DNA from: Verrucomicrobiia bacterium
GTDB lineage: Bacteria; Verrucomicrobiota; Verrucomicrobiia; Limisphaerales; UBA8199
Direction of reading: 5' to 3'
DNA length: 64,000 bases
NCBI GenBank assembly: GCA_035946615.1
Contig: DASYZB010000150.1
Location: 1 to 64,000 of the forward strand
Shown here: positions 17,026 to 26,198 of the stretch, piece after piece
Layout: each line of letters begins with the position of its first letter
Position numbering within the stretch: the stretch's first letter is position 1
The notes under the pieces: model-generated
Seen by the model: the letters and a program-made list of their open reading frames with translations, nothing else
What the model was told of the DNA's origin: nothing
The model's database searches: none
Program-made: the position numbers and the translations under genes

Positions 17026-17895
17026 TCATTTCTCGAGAACGTGCGTCAGGCTCTCCTTCCAGTCGGGCAATTGCAGGCCAAAAACGCGCCGGAGCTTTTC
17101 AGAGGAGAGGACGGAATAAGCGGGGCGGCGTGCGGGCAACGGATACTCCTGAGTTGCTATCGGCTCGATGAGTTGGCACTTCTTCTGCGCCTCGGGCATG
17201 AGGGCCACAATCGCCTCGGCAAACCCGTGCCAGCTTGTCTGACCGGAGGCCGCGAGGTGATAGAGGCCCTCCCAATGGCCGGGCTCGGGGGCCCTGAGGA
17301 CTTGCGCGAGTGCCTGGGCGGTAGTCTCGGCTATCATTCTGGACCACGTGGGGCACCCGAGTTGATCGCGCACCACACGCAGTTTCTCCCGCTCCCGGGC
17401 CAGGCGCATCATGGTGAGCATAAAGTTTTGACCGCGCGCCCCATAAACCCAGCAGAGCCGGAGAATCAAACGGCGGCAGCCGACCTGCTCGATGGCGCGG
17501 TCCCCGGCGAGCTTCGAGCGGCCATAGGCGCCCAGCGGGTTGGGGACGTCCTCTTCCACGTATGGGGCCGTTTTGGCGCCGTCGAAAACGTAGTCGGTTG
17601 AATAGTGGACTAGAAGCGCGCCGAGGGTTTTGGCCTCTTCTGCCAGTATTCCAGGAGCTATTCCATTGATTTGGTTGCAGCGCTCCGGTTCGGTTTCGGC
17701 CTTATCCACGGCGGTGTAGGCGGCGGCGTTGACGAGGAGGGCCGGTGAGGTTTTGCGGACCCAGTTTCGGATGGAGCTGCCATCGGTCAAATCAATCTCG
17801 GGATAATCAACGGCGGTTATCTTGCCCAGCGGCGCGAGTGTTCGCCTGAGTTCCCAGCCGACCTGGCCGATGCGGCCAATGATAAGAATGTTCAT
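17026..17895 (-). CDS. rfbD: dTDP-4-dehydrorhamnose reductase
   Basis: A 289-residue NAD(P)H-dependent reductase performing the last step of dTDP-L-rhamnose synthesis. It shows the nucleotide-binding [10 protein letters not shown] start, YSTDYVFDG, the YGRSKLAGD Tyr-x3-Lys, and [15 protein letters not shown]. The ATG overlaps the rfbC stop by four bases (ATGA on the minus strand), indicating translational coupling. Cytosolic; its product feeds the glycosyltransferases in the left part of the window or elsewhere. Confidence 0.95.
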   Translation of the reverse strand: MNILIIGRIGQVGWELRRTLAPLGKITAVDYPEIDLTDGSSIRNWVRKTSPALLVNAAAYTAVDKAETEPERCNQINGIAPGILAEEAKTLGALLVHYSTDYVFDGAKTAPYVEEDVPNPLGAYGRSKLAGDRAIEQVGCRRLILRLCWVYGARGQNFMLTMMRLAREREKLRVVRDQLGCPTWSRMIAETTAQALAQVLRAPEPGHWEGLYHLAASGQTSWHGFAEAIVALMPEAQKKCQLIEPIATQEYPLPARRPAYSVLSSEKLRRVFGLQLPDWKESLTHVLEK

Positions 17896-18440
17896 GGGAA
17901 AAGGCGTTCGCGGGCGATGTCTCGCAACAGCAGACCTTTGGCGTCTTTATCGGAGAGGATGGGAGCGGCCATTGGCCACTCGATTGCGAGTTGGGGGTCG
18001 TTCCAGAGCAGGGTCATTTCGTCTTTTGGAGAGTAAAACTCAGTGCATTTGTAATGGAACATGGCCGATTCGCTCAGCACAAGAAAACCATGGGCGAAGC
18101 CGACCGGCACGAAAAACTGGCGCTTATTCTCGCCCGAGAGATGCGCGGCGTGCCATTTGCCGAAGGTGGGCGAATTCAAGCGTAGGTCAACGGCTACGTC
18201 GAAGACCTCACCCTGAAGGACGGAGACGAGTTTGCCCTGGGGGCCTGGGTTTTGGAAATGGAGGCCGCGCAGGATGCCTTGGCGGGATACGGAGAGATTA
18301 TCCTGAACGAAAGTGGCAGGCACCCCGGCCTGCTGGTAACGTTTTTGGTTCCATGTTTCCATGAAGAATCCGCGCGCATCACCGAACACCTTTGGTTCGA
18401 AGATCAGCAAACCCTCAATGTCGCAGCGGATAACATTCAT
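17892..18440 (-). CDS. rfbC: dTDP-4-dehydrorhamnose 3,5-epimerase
   Basis: A 182-residue cupin-fold epimerase acting between RfbB and RfbD. It has the family order FGDARGFFMETWN, VQDNLSVSRQGILRGLHFQ with the catalytic His, QGEVFDVAVDLR, and FVPVGFAHGFLVLSE. The length is exactly that expected. It overlaps rfbD by four bases and starts 56 bases after the rfbA stop, so all four rhamnose genes form one transcription unit. Confidence 0.96.
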   Translation of the reverse strand: MNVIRCDIEGLLIFEPKVFGDARGFFMETWNQKRYQQAGVPATFVQDNLSVSRQGILRGLHFQNPGPQGKLVSVLQGEVFDVAVDLRLNSPTFGKWHAAHLSGENKRQFFVPVGFAHGFLVLSESAMFHYKCTEFYSPKDEMTLLWNDPQLAIEWPMAAPILSDKDAKGLLLRDIARERLFP

Positions 18441-18496
18441 AAGGTGCGGGGGCGGGCTGCGGCTTTAAAGTCCATGCGCGAGTTTCCGGGCTTGCT

Positions 18497-19372
18497 TCAT
18501 GACCTTTTGGCCTCGGCGATGACCTCGTTTTCCAGGTAATCCCGGTACTCGCAGCGAGGCATTCGCTGGACCAGCCCCTGTAGTTGTTCGAGCGAAAGAA
18601 AGCCGCGCCGGAAAGCAGCTTCTTCGGGGCAACCGATCTTGATTCCCTGCCGCTTCTCGATGGTTTGGACGTACGCGGAGGCTTCATGCAGGCTGCTGCT
18701 GGTCCCGGCGTCCAGCCACGCGAATCCACGGCCCAGGCGGTACACGCGCAATTGGCCACGGCGCAGGTATTCGACATTCACATCGGTGATTTCCAACTCG
18801 CCGCGGGCCGACGGCTTCAGGCCTTTTGTTACCGGAACCACTGTGTTATCGAACATGTAAAGCCCCGGCACGGCATAGTTGCTTTTGGGTTGCTTGGGTT
18901 TTTCTTCAATCGAGATGGCCTTTCCCTTTGCATCGAACTCGACCACCCCGTAGCGTTCGGGGTCGTTGACGTGGTAGCCGAAGATCATGGCGCCAGTCTT
19001 GAACTCGGCGAAGGCGCGGTGAAAGCTGTCGCCGCCGTAGAATACGTTGTCGCCCAGTATCAACGTAACCGGGTCCTGGCCGATAAAGGATTCAGCGATG
19101 AGAAAGGCCTGTGCGATGCCCTCAGGCTTGGCCTGTTCGCGGTACTCGATGCGCAAGCCCCAGGCGGCGCCGTCTCCCAACAACTGCCGAAACCTCGGCA
19201 AGTCCTGTGGCGTTGAAATGAGGCAGAATTCCCGGACGCCTTCTTCGATGAGGGTGGTCAGGGGATAATAAACCATGGGTTTATCATAGACCGGCTGGAG
19301 CTGTTTGCTGGCGACCAGTGTCAGCGGAAACAGTCTCGAGCCGGCGCCGCCGGCCAGGATGATGCCTTTCAT
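18497..19372 (-). CDS. rfbA: Glucose-1-phosphate thymidylyltransferase
   Basis: A 291-residue nucleotidyltransferase that makes dTDP-glucose from dTTP and glucose-1-phosphate, the entry step of dTDP-rhamnose synthesis. The N-terminal KGIILAGGAGSRLFPLT signature, the YDKPMVYYPLTTL block and LILGDNVFYGG are diagnostic. EYREQAKPEGIAQAF and VVEFDAKGKAISIEEKPKQPKSNYA are also conserved. The frame extends to a TTG at 19384, but the ATG at 19372 gives the normal start. First gene of the rhamnose operon. Confidence 0.96.
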   Translation of the reverse strand: MKGIILAGGAGSRLFPLTLVASKQLQPVYDKPMVYYPLTTLIEEGVREFCLISTPQDLPRFRQLLGDGAAWGLRIEYREQAKPEGIAQAFLIAESFIGQDPVTLILGDNVFYGGDSFHRAFAEFKTGAMIFGYHVNDPERYGVVEFDAKGKAISIEEKPKQPKSNYAVPGLYMFDNTVVPVTKGLKPSARGELEITDVNVEYLRRGQLRVYRLGRGFAWLDAGTSSSLHEASAYVQTIEKRQGIKIGCPEEAAFRRGFLSLEQLQGLVQRMPRCEYRDYLENEVIAEAKRS

Positions 19373-19482
19373 TTCGGGCGGCAAGATGGGTTAAGGCGTG
19401 TCAAAATGCAACGCGAAGCTGTGGCGCCGAGTGCGATAACCAGGACCGAGCCACGGTCTGAGGCGCGCCTCGCTAGGGGATC

Positions 19483-20478
19483 CTATCCCTTTAGAATCTT
19501 TTCTGCTGCGCGTTTGACTGATTTAGCCAGTTCACCAGGGCGCACGACAACAGCGTCGCCGCCCCAACTCAATACCCAACGCTCTACCTCGGCCAGGCTC
19601 GAAAGTTTCAGGCGCAACTCGACGCCTCCCTCCTTGAGTTCTCTCAGCTCCTGGGAATCGTGCCATTTCTTTTCCCGCACATAATCCGCCACCTGTTTGT
19701 TGAAGCGAATCACCACGCCAAATTCGCCCCGGCCCGAAACGACGCCGAAGCTGTCGCGCAATCGTTGTTCGAGCGAGAATTGCTGGGGCCGGCCAAAGAC
19801 CTTGCCCGTCATACGAACAGCTTTAATGCGGGCCGGGACAAAGGTCCGGATGTCTTTTCGCAGGTGATCGAAAGCAAAGAGGAACCATTCGCCGTTGATG
19901 TTGGCCAAGTGGTAAGGGTCGATAATCCGCGACTCGGGCTGTTGCTGGCCGGGTTTGCGGTAGGTCAATTCGAGTTGCTGCCGGGCAGCGGTGGCCTTGG
20001 CAAGGGCATCAAAAATCCCCAGGTCCACTATCGGTTCGGCCCGCGTCCGAAATGAAATCGTGCGCTCCACCTCGGCCAGGTCCAGCGTGATGGTGTCCGG
20101 CAAGGATTGTTCCATCTTCCGGATAGCGCTCAGGAGGGGTTTCTCGAAGCTCGTCCCCCGGTATTGTTGGAGAGATTTCTCGGCCACAATCAGCGCAAAA
20201 AGTTCTCCTTCGGTAATCTGGACGGTTGGGAAGGCGCTGACTTCCTCGGTGTAAAAGTAGCCCAGCCGCGCTCGATTAAATTCGAGGGGCAAATCGAGCC
20301 TGTCCCGCATGAACTCCAAATCCCGGTGGATGGATTTGGTGCTGACCTCGAGTTCGGCGGCGAGCTTCGAAGCATTGGGAAACGCGCCGGTCTGAATCGC
20401 CTGATGTATCCGGAGCATCCGCTCGAGAGGAGGCCGGGAATGGAGCGAGTCGATTGCGGCCTTGGGACGCGCTGGCAT
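19483..20478 (-). CDS. WYL-domain transcriptional regulator
   Basis: A 331-residue regulator. The N-terminus holds a winged helix of the HTH_11 type (LAAELEVSTKSIHRDLEFMRDRL). The middle and C-terminal parts match a WYL domain: ELTYRKPGQ, SRIIDPYHLANINGEWFLFAFDHLRKDIRTFVPARI, and a C-terminal WCX-like region. WYL proteins usually sense nucleotide-like ligands and control DNA-repair, stress or mobile-element genes. It lies just upstream of rfbA on the same strand with a gap of 110 bases; whether it controls the rhamnose operon is unknown. No mobile or defence gene is adjacent. Confidence 0.9.
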   Translation of the reverse strand: MPARPKAAIDSLHSRPPLERMLRIHQAIQTGAFPNASKLAAELEVSTKSIHRDLEFMRDRLDLPLEFNRARLGYFYTEEVSAFPTVQITEGELFALIVAEKSLQQYRGTSFEKPLLSAIRKMEQSLPDTITLDLAEVERTISFRTRAEPIVDLGIFDALAKATAARQQLELTYRKPGQQQPESRIIDPYHLANINGEWFLFAFDHLRKDIRTFVPARIKAVRMTGKVFGRPQQFSLEQRLRDSFGVVSGRGEFGVVIRFNKQVADYVREKKWHDSQELRELKEGGVELRLKLSSLAEVERWVLSWGGDAVVVRPGELAKSVKRAAEKILKG

Positions 20479-20547
20479 TTGTCAGTCGATAGAGTCGTGG
20501 CTAGCAGCGTGGGCGCCAGCCATTGCGCCGGAGGCGGACGCGCTCCT

Positions 20548-21690
20548 TCAGACCAGTTTGGCCAGTAATTCCTCGTTGGTCTTGTGCTTCTTGAGCGCGG
20601 CTACCAGGGTTTCCATCGCCTCGACCGGGTTCAGATCGACCATCATACGCCGGAGTTTGCGCACGGCTTCGATTTGGTTTTTGGGGAAGAGCTTCTCTTC
20701 CTTGCGCGTGCCGCTTTTGGGGATGTCAATGGCCGGAAACAAGCGGCGGTCCGAGAGCTTGCGGTCCAGAATCAGCTCCATATTGCCGGTGCCTTTGAAC
20801 TCCTGGAAAATCAGTTCGTCCATGCGTGAGCCGGTATCGACCAGGGCGGTGGCGATGATCGTCAATGAACCGCCCTCCTCGATCTTGCGGGCGGAGGCGA
20901 ACATCTTGCGCGGTATTTCCAGCGCGCGCGCATCAACACCGCCGGTCATGGTGCGGCCGCTGCCGCCATGAACGCTGTTGTAGGCCCGGGCGACTCGAGT
21001 GATGGAATCCAGCAACACAAAAACATCTTTACCGGCCTCGACCATGCGGCGGCAACGCTCGATCATGAAACGGGAGAGGCGCACATGCGTTTCCAGGTCC
21101 TGGTCGTTGGACGAGGCGACCACCTCGGCTTTGACCGAGCGCTGGAAGTCGGTGACTTCCTCGGGCCGCTCGTCAATGAGCAACACGAGCACGAACACTT
21201 CCGGATGATTGGTTGTGATGGCATTGGCCATCTGCTTGAGCACGGTGGTTTTGCCGGTCCGGGGCGGGGCAACAATCAACCCTCTGGTGCCTTTGCCCAG
21301 GGGCGTGACCATGTCGATGACCCGCGTCTCGATCAGGTCCGGGCTGGTCTCGAGCCGGTATTTTTCAATCGGGTCGATCGTCGTCAGGTTTTCGAACCGG
21401 ACGGATTTGGTGTACTCCTCGAAGCGCATGCCGTTGACGCGATCGACCGCCTTGAGCTGGGGGCTATTGCCCCGGTGCGGCGGTTGCGTGGGGCCTTCTA
21501 CCAGGCTGCCTTCGCGCAAGAAATTGCGTTTAATGGTATCCGGTGTGACGAAGATGTCCGCCGGTTTTGGGTGGAAATGGTTCTCGGCCGTCCGGAGAAA
21601 ACCGAAGCCTTTTTCGGAGATTTCGAGGTAGCCGGCGCCGAAGTCGGCGGTTACAGGGCTGTTATTGTCGTGTTTGGTCGCTGTACTCAT
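20548..21690 (-). CDS. rho: Transcription termination factor Rho
   Basis: A 380-residue Rho. The RNA-binding cold-shock-like domain begins almost at once (GYLEISEKGFGFLR, DIFVTP, the Q-loop-proximal NPPHRG-like segment). The helicase core has Walker A APPRTGKT at 141-148, Walker B VLVLLIDERPEEVTDF at 167-182, the LLDSITRVARAYN R-loop and GGVDARALEIPRKMFASAR. It is about 40 residues shorter than Escherichia coli Rho and lacks the N-terminal helical bundle. Function in factor-dependent termination is certain from the core. It is isolated on the minus strand between the WYL gene and cysK. Confidence 0.97.
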   Translation of the reverse strand: MSTATKHDNNSPVTADFGAGYLEISEKGFGFLRTAENHFHPKPADIFVTPDTIKRNFLREGSLVEGPTQPPHRGNSPQLKAVDRVNGMRFEEYTKSVRFENLTTIDPIEKYRLETSPDLIETRVIDMVTPLGKGTRGLIVAPPRTGKTTVLKQMANAITTNHPEVFVLVLLIDERPEEVTDFQRSVKAEVVASSNDQDLETHVRLSRFMIERCRRMVEAGKDVFVLLDSITRVARAYNSVHGGSGRTMTGGVDARALEIPRKMFASARKIEEGGSLTIIATALVDTGSRMDELIFQEFKGTGNMELILDRKLSDRRLFPAIDIPKSGTRKEEKLFPKNQIEAVRKLRRMMVDLNPVEAMETLVAALKKHKTNEELLAKLV

Positions 21691-21908
21691 TTTTTATGTG
21701 TCTCTCGAAGGCATTCCAGAATTAATCCCCGAAAACTTAGAGCTTTGAATTTTTGGGAAGCCGCTGCACCGGTTGATAAGGCACTGACACAGACCCACCC
21801 CGTGCAGCTAACAAACCTTCGATACACGTAATACTTACCGCCAGAGCCTCGCTAGCGCAACTCTTTTTTTGCGACTTTGCGTCTTTCGGTTCCAGCGGCC
21901 TGCCGTGC

Positions 21909-22892
21909 TCAGCCGCCCACCTGGGCCCTTGCTTCAGCGGCCAGCGGCGTGCTGAGGTAACGCTCACCGGTCGAGCAGGCGACCGTCACGATGACTTTGC
22001 CCTTGTTTTCCGGGCGTTTGGCCGCCTCGATGGCTGCCCAGACGTTCGCGCCTGAGGAAATCCCGGCCAAAATGCCTTCTTCCTTGGCTAACCGGCGCGC
22101 CATGGCGAAGGAGTCGTCGTTGGTCACCTGGATGCATTCAACTATCTGCGCATTGCCTTTGAAATCCTTCAAATGAAGGTTCTTGGGAATGAACCCTGCG
22201 CCGGTGCCTTGAATCTTGTGCGGGCCCGGTTTAAGCGGTTGTCCAGCCAGGCATTGCGAAATCACGGGTGAATCCTTCGGTTCGACCGCGATGGCCTGAA
22301 ATGAGGGCTTGCGCGGCTTGATCACCTCGCAACAACCGGTAATCGTTCCCCCGGTTCCCACTGCCGAGACCAAAATATCGACCTTGCCGTCTGTATCCTG
22401 CCAAATTTCTTCGGCGGTAGTTTTGCGATGAATTTCCGGGTTGGCCGGATTGTCGAATTGCTGCGGAATCCACGCATTGGGGGTTTCTTTGGCCAATTGT
22501 TCAGCCTTTGCGATGGCCCCTTTCATCCCTTCAGTTCCAGGTGTGAGCACCAGCCGCGCCCCTAACATCGCCAGCAGGGTGCGCCGTTCCAGGGACATCG
22601 TCTCGGGCATCGTTAGGATTAATTGGTATCCTTTGGCCGCCGCGACAAATGCCAGCGCGATGCCAGTATTGCCGCTGGTCGGCTCAATGATGACGGTGTT
22701 CTTCTTTAAAATCCCGCGCTGCTCCGCGTCTTCGATCATCGACATCCCGATCCGGTCTTTGACGCTGCCCAGAGGGTTGAAGAATTCGCATTTGAGCAGG
22801 ATAGTGGCGGGGGCTCCGTCGGTCACCTTGTTCAACTTGACCAGCGGGGTGTGGCCTACCGTCTCGACGATATTGTTATAGATGCGTCCCAT
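21909..22892 (-). CDS. cysK: Cysteine synthase A (O-acetylserine sulfhydrylase)
   Basis: A 327-residue PLP enzyme that makes cysteine from O-acetylserine and sulfide. The PLP lysine is K45 in SVKDRIG. The substrate loop is PTSGNTG at 72-78, and the phosphate-binding GTGGTITG is near residue 180. Length is normal and the C-terminus is complete. It lies downstream of the large structured-RNA candidate on the same strand, 83 bases after that RNA's terminator, so it needs its own promoter unless the terminator leaks. No cysteine riboswitch was recognised. Confidence 0.96.
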   Translation of the reverse strand: MGRIYNNIVETVGHTPLVKLNKVTDGAPATILLKCEFFNPLGSVKDRIGMSMIEDAEQRGILKKNTVIIEPTSGNTGIALAFVAAAKGYQLILTMPETMSLERRTLLAMLGARLVLTPGTEGMKGAIAKAEQLAKETPNAWIPQQFDNPANPEIHRKTTAEEIWQDTDGKVDILVSAVGTGGTITGCCEVIKPRKPSFQAIAVEPKDSPVISQCLAGQPLKPGPHKIQGTGAGFIPKNLHLKDFKGNAQIVECIQVTNDDSFAMARRLAKEEGILAGISSGANVWAAIEAAKRPENKGKVIVTVACSTGERYLSTPLAAEARAQVGG

Positions 22893-22974
22893 AAAGTTGT
22901 AAACAGTTAGAGCTTGGCTTTCGTTCGGTTAGGAGAATCTGTTACAACACTGTTAGTCAGGCAAGCCTATTTAC

Positions 22975-23014
22975 AAAACATAAAGCCCCTGCCCAACCTT
23001 TCGGTCGGACAGGG
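22975..23014 (-). terminator. Intrinsic terminator, minus strand
   Basis: On the minus strand CCCTGTCCGACC pairs with GGTTGGGCAGGG around a GAAA tetraloop (12 pairs, two of them G-U). The stem is followed by a broken U-tract (GCTTTATGTTTTG). The plus strand has no T-run after the stem, so it points to a minus-strand transcript coming from 23.8 kb. Confidence 0.75.
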
Positions 23015-23815
23015 ACTAAATGGGGGATGGGAGTTCGCCAAGCTCTCTTTCCCGTGCTGGCATTGGGCGCCCCGCAGGGCTGCCAGCTTCCCGACGCTAT
23101 TCTCCACGGCAAGCGGAGTCTTCGGCCTCGTAGCAGGGCCGTCCAGCGCCTTGCGGCCGCTGAATTATCGAGTGAGGCTTTTAAGCTCGCTTGGGCTGGT
23201 GGTTGCGCCACCGGCTTGCGAACCAGGCAAAGACACGTTTGTGCCTGCTTGTCCGCGTCTTCACCACGATGCTCCGGGTCTGCCGCCGCTTTTAGCAGCG
23301 CGTTCGCCCGGCGCCACGGGTCTCGCCTCTTCTCTCTCAGGTTGCCTTTCACCACAAGCCAGCGGTAGCGTTTGTACCATCGCCGGCGTTTCGGAAGGTT
23401 TTCACGGATCCTGCCTAGATCCCGTGCCCTTCCCGGCCCGAGCTCTCACTTTGTCCCGCCTTTCGGCGTCTTTCCTTTGGCTGACCCAAGTTTTTGGTGC
23501 CGCCAGAGCCGCTCGTCCGTGCTGATGCACAGTAGCAACCGGATACCCTCTGGGTAACTGCGATTGGCCCGGGCTCGAAACTGGCCCGGACGACTTGACT
23601 CGGCTCAGAGCGGTTTCTTATCGCGCCTTGCCGCACAGTTCCTTTTTCGCGTGTACTGACGATGCGCGAACACCGCCAGAGGAACTGGTGAATCCTGCCT
23701 CCACCGCCGGACCTCGCGGCCCGGTTTCAAGAGGGGCTGAGCCAACCAGCCTGACTCAACCTTTCCCCAGTTACCTGGGATTATCTTTGAGACATCCAGC
23801 CGCAATCTGTTGACT
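22975..23815 (-). ncRNA. Candidate large structured non-coding RNA, unclassified
   Basis: About 840 bases without a convincing protein gene, dense in short perfect hairpins, many closed by GNRA-type tetraloops on the minus strand. Examples are CCCAG-GTAA-CTGGG (23766-23779), CCGGGCC-GCGA-GGTCCGG (23707-23724), CGCC-GAAA-GGCG (23457-23468), GTGC-ATCA-GCAC (23519-23530), TACCC-AGA-GGGTA (23544-23556) and GGTGG-CGCAA-CCACC (23196-23210). A CAGTTCC/GGAACTG pair joins 23636-23642 to 23680-23686. It ends in the terminator at 22975-23014. I looked for the conserved cores of RNase P RNA, tmRNA, group I and II introns and found none. The 203-codon plus-strand frame across it has no family resemblance. 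The 5' end is a guess. Confidence 0.45.
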
Positions 23816-23889
23816 GCCGTTGGAGCATCTCAGTGCTTTCAATGAACTGGCCACAGCTTATCAAAAATTCGTGAGCATACAATGAAAAC

Positions 23890-24033
23890 TTATGCACAGA
23901 ATTATTCACCAAATCCCGCCTGTCAGTTCTTTGTGAATAATTCATTTCCCTCCGGTAAATTCCGATTCAAGTGTGGCTGCCTCGCCGGAATTATTCACCG
24001 TCCGGCAGCTTCAACTCCTGCGGCTGTGAACAA
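23890..24033. other. Putative replication origin: DnaA-box cluster
   Basis: Two sites match TTATNCACA exactly: TTATGCACA at 23890-23898 (plus) and TTATTCACA at 23932-23940 (minus). Three have one mismatch: TTATTCACC at 23902-23910 and 23991-23999 (plus), and TTGTTCACA at 24025-24033 (minus). Genes to the left run mostly on minus and to the right mostly on plus, as for leading strands leaving an origin. dnaA itself is not in the window. The 11-mer GAATTATTCAC and its reverse also form an inverted pair at 23899-23943. Confidence 0.4.
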
Positions 24034-24217
24034 CTTCAAACAGGAGATAACAGAAAACAGAGGTGTGAAAGCGAAGCCAGAACTATGTCTTGCACCCTTG
24101 TGGCTGCTCACTAAATGGTGAGGCGCCGTTTGTGCCTCCATTGGTCTCAAAGAGCTTCAAAAATCTCTGTTCTCTCCGTTTCCTCCTGTTTCTTTCTGCA
24201 TGTTTCCGGCTAAGAGC

Positions 24218-24328
24218 CTATAGGGGAAGGCTGGGTTGCTTTTTTTTCGTTTTTCCGGCGATTTTTTTGCGTTTTAGATAAGCCTTCAGGCGTTTTCGCT
24301 TCTCGACCTTGTTGTATTGCTTGCTCAT
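24218..24328 (-). CDS. Small lysine-rich basic protein (36 aa)
   Basis: A complete 36-codon gene, ATG at 24326-24328 to TAG at 24218-24220. The SD sequence GAGGAAG lies nine to ten bases upstream. The product starts MSKQYNKVEKRKRLKAY and continues LKRKK with further Lys runs; about half of all residues are Lys or Arg. Small basic proteins of this style occur in Verrucomicrobia and relatives, which suggests a nucleic-acid or ribosome-binding role, but that is inference. It lies between the DnaA-box cluster and a divergent lipoprotein gene. Confidence 0.75.
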   Translation of the reverse strand: MSKQYNKVEKRKRLKAYLKRKKIAGKTKKKQPSLPL

Positions 24329-24370
24329 AGTTCTTTACTTCCTCGCTGCAATGCGATTGTTTGGCGCACT

Positions 24371-24916
24371 ATGGTGATTCACAGGCGTCGATTCAATATC
24401 TATCTACTGGTGGCGCTGCAGGCGGCTTTGCTTTGCGGCTGCAAGACCGGACAAAGCGAGGCAAAAAAGCAGCTTGGCACCCTTCGGGTGTATGAGGAGG
24501 TCAACCCCGATCCGATGGGCCACAGCCAGGAAGTGGCGATTTATCGCGAACACCCCAGTTCTTTAACTGTGTCCAAGGAGCCGTTCCTCAATGAGGTCCA
24601 TGTCAAGGAGGCCAAAGTCATCGATGTGGTGGGCGGGTTCGCCTTGCGAATTAAATTTGACAGGGAGGGGAGCTGGCTGCTCGAACAATACACCTCCGCT
24701 GACCGTGGCCGGCATCTGGCAATGTTCAGCCAGTTCTATGAGCCGTCTGAGAAGAAACTCAATGCCGGGCGGTGGTTGGCTGCGCCGCTCATTACCAATC
24801 ACATCACCGATGGGGTGCTGATCTTCACGCCAGATGCCACCCGCGAAGAGGCCGAACAAATCGCGCGGGGTTTGAATAACGTCGCCAAAAAGCTCGAGAA
24901 CGCCGATACGTTCTGA
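24371..24916 (+). CDS. Lipoprotein with SecD-head-like region
   Basis: A 181-residue lipoprotein: a basic N-terminus, a hydrophobic helix and a lipobox L-C-G-C with lipidated Cys at residue 24. The mature part contains the segment ITNHITDGVLIFTPDATREEAEQIARGLNNV, arranged like the first periplasmic head of SecD (a strand followed by EEA and a helix). No transmembrane domain follows. The frame is open from 24317, but ATG 24371 gives the proper signal peptide. The role is unknown; membrane-anchored envelope protein is the safe description. The neighbours give no functional hint. Confidence 0.7.
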   Translation: MVIHRRRFNIYLLVALQAALLCGCKTGQSEAKKQLGTLRVYEEVNPDPMGHSQEVAIYREHPSSLTVSKEPFLNEVHVKEAKVIDVVGGFALRIKFDREGSWLLEQYTSADRGRHLAMFSQFYEPSEKKLNAGRWLAAPLITNHITDGVLIFTPDATREEAEQIARGLNNVAKKLENADTF

Positions 24917-25242
24917 GCCGCAAGCTTTCATACAGGCACAGGAGCGGAGCCCCGGCTAATGACAGAGTCGAAGCAACGAGCCGCCATTCCTGAGTGTAGG
25001 AGACGCCGTAAGGAGTCTCTGATCAGCACCTTCCGGGTGAACTCAAAGGCGGCCAGGTGACAATCCTGATCAGCAACTCCTTATGTCGCTCCTATAAAGG
25101 TTTGGAACTGACCTTGTCATTGGTCTTGGGAGGGGAGCGCACCCAGGACCGCACCCCCAGCCCCGCAGCCCCAGGCTTTTCCCAGTGACATATTCGCCTG
25201 GTTCGAGTATGGTATAAAAGTTCCATTAGGCATGTATGTGCG
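24917..25242. other. Spacer with a 39-base dispersed repeat
   Basis: No gene is seen. Positions 25091-25130 (CCTATAAAGG, TTTGGAACTG, ACCTTGTCAT, TGGTCTTGG) match 31191-31229 at about 31 of 39 bases. The rest shows nothing I recognise. Confidence 0.6.
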
Positions 25243-26133
25243 ATGCAATGGCCCGTCCATTCGGTTGAAAGACCACGCGAAAAGCGCCGCGATAGCCTTA
25301 TCTCCACCGGCTCTCGTTGCTGGGGCGCGTTTACGCTCATCGAACTGCTGGTGGTGATCGCCATTATTGCCATTCTGGCCGCCATGCTGCTGCCGGTCCT
25401 TACCCGGGCGAAAGAGGAGTCAAAAACGGTAGCCTGCTTAAACAATCTCAAACAGTTGCAGGTTTGTTTTCATTTGTATGTGGTGGACAACCAGGATCAC
25501 TTGCCGCCGAACAACTCCATCATGAGCATCGATTCTGGCAGCGCTCCCGGCACCGGCGCCGGCAGTATCGCCAGGGGTATTTCCTGGTGCCCGGATCATG
25601 CGCGGACAGATACCAACACGGTGGATTTGGAGAATGGCGTGCTGTTCCCTTACAACACATCGGTCTCGCTGTACCACTGCCCCGCCGACCTCTCGAAGGT
25701 GGTGACCCCCGGTGGCCAGGAACTCCCGCGCCTGCGCAACCGCAGCTACAATATGAGCCAGTCCGCCAACGGCTATGGGGAGTACCTGATACCGCTTGGT
25801 TACGGCATCATCCCCAGTTGGGAAAAGCTCACATCGATCATCCGGCCGACGCCATCTCGCCTTTTCATTTTTATCGATGAACATCCTGACACCCTGCTGG
25901 ATTCTCAATTTGGCAACCCGGTCGGCATGCCATTCTTTCCGATTCAGTGGTGGGATACTCCCGCCGATCGGCATAACCAGGGCGCCTGTCTCTCGTTTGC
26001 CGACGGCCACGTCGAGCATTGGCGTTGGAACGTCCCCAAGATTGTGTCTTACCTGGGCCAAACACCCAGTCCCGAGGAGATGCCCGATTACCTGCGCGTC
26101 CAGAGCGCCATGAAACAGTGGTCCGATAACTGA
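25243..26133 (+). CDS. Secreted pilin-like protein with prepilin N-terminal domain (type II pseudopilin-like)
   Basis: A 296-residue protein. After a 34-residue leader comes the prepilin signature [32 protein letters not shown], cut by a type IV prepilin peptidase. The mature domain continues with [20 protein letters not shown] and [11 protein letters not shown], and ends with [17 protein letters not shown], the H-x9-DG motif typical of the DUF1559-like pilin family that is expanded in Planctomycetes and Verrucomicrobia. Its natural place is the cell surface or periplasm. A PilC/GspF protein is encoded at 44910, but no ATPase is seen. The start ATG is supported by motif position, not by a strong SD. 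Confidence 0.88.
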   Translation: MQWPVHSVERPREKRRDSLISTGSRCWGAFTLIELLVVIAIIAILAAMLLPVLTRAKEESKTVACLNNLKQLQVCFHLYVVDNQDHLPPNNSIMSIDSGSAPGTGAGSIARGISWCPDHARTDTNTVDLENGVLFPYNTSVSLYHCPADLSKVVTPGGQELPRLRNRSYNMSQSANGYGEYLIPLGYGIIPSWEKLTSIIRPTPSRLFIFIDEHPDTLLDSQFGNPVGMPFFPIQWWDTPADRHNQGACLSFADGHVEHWRWNVPKIVSYLGQTPSPEEMPDYLRVQSAMKQWSDN

Positions 26134-26198
26134 GAGGGACGGCTTGCCCCAATTCCGGCTTGCGCGGGGAGCTTCCGGTGCTATTTGTCTCAGCGGAC

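Noticed and set aside
22914-23525. 203-codon plus-strand frame over the structured-RNA region
   Set aside because: No family resemblance, no SD, and it is antisense to a terminator-ended hairpin-dense stretch. It looks like the accidental frame often found opposite structural RNAs.
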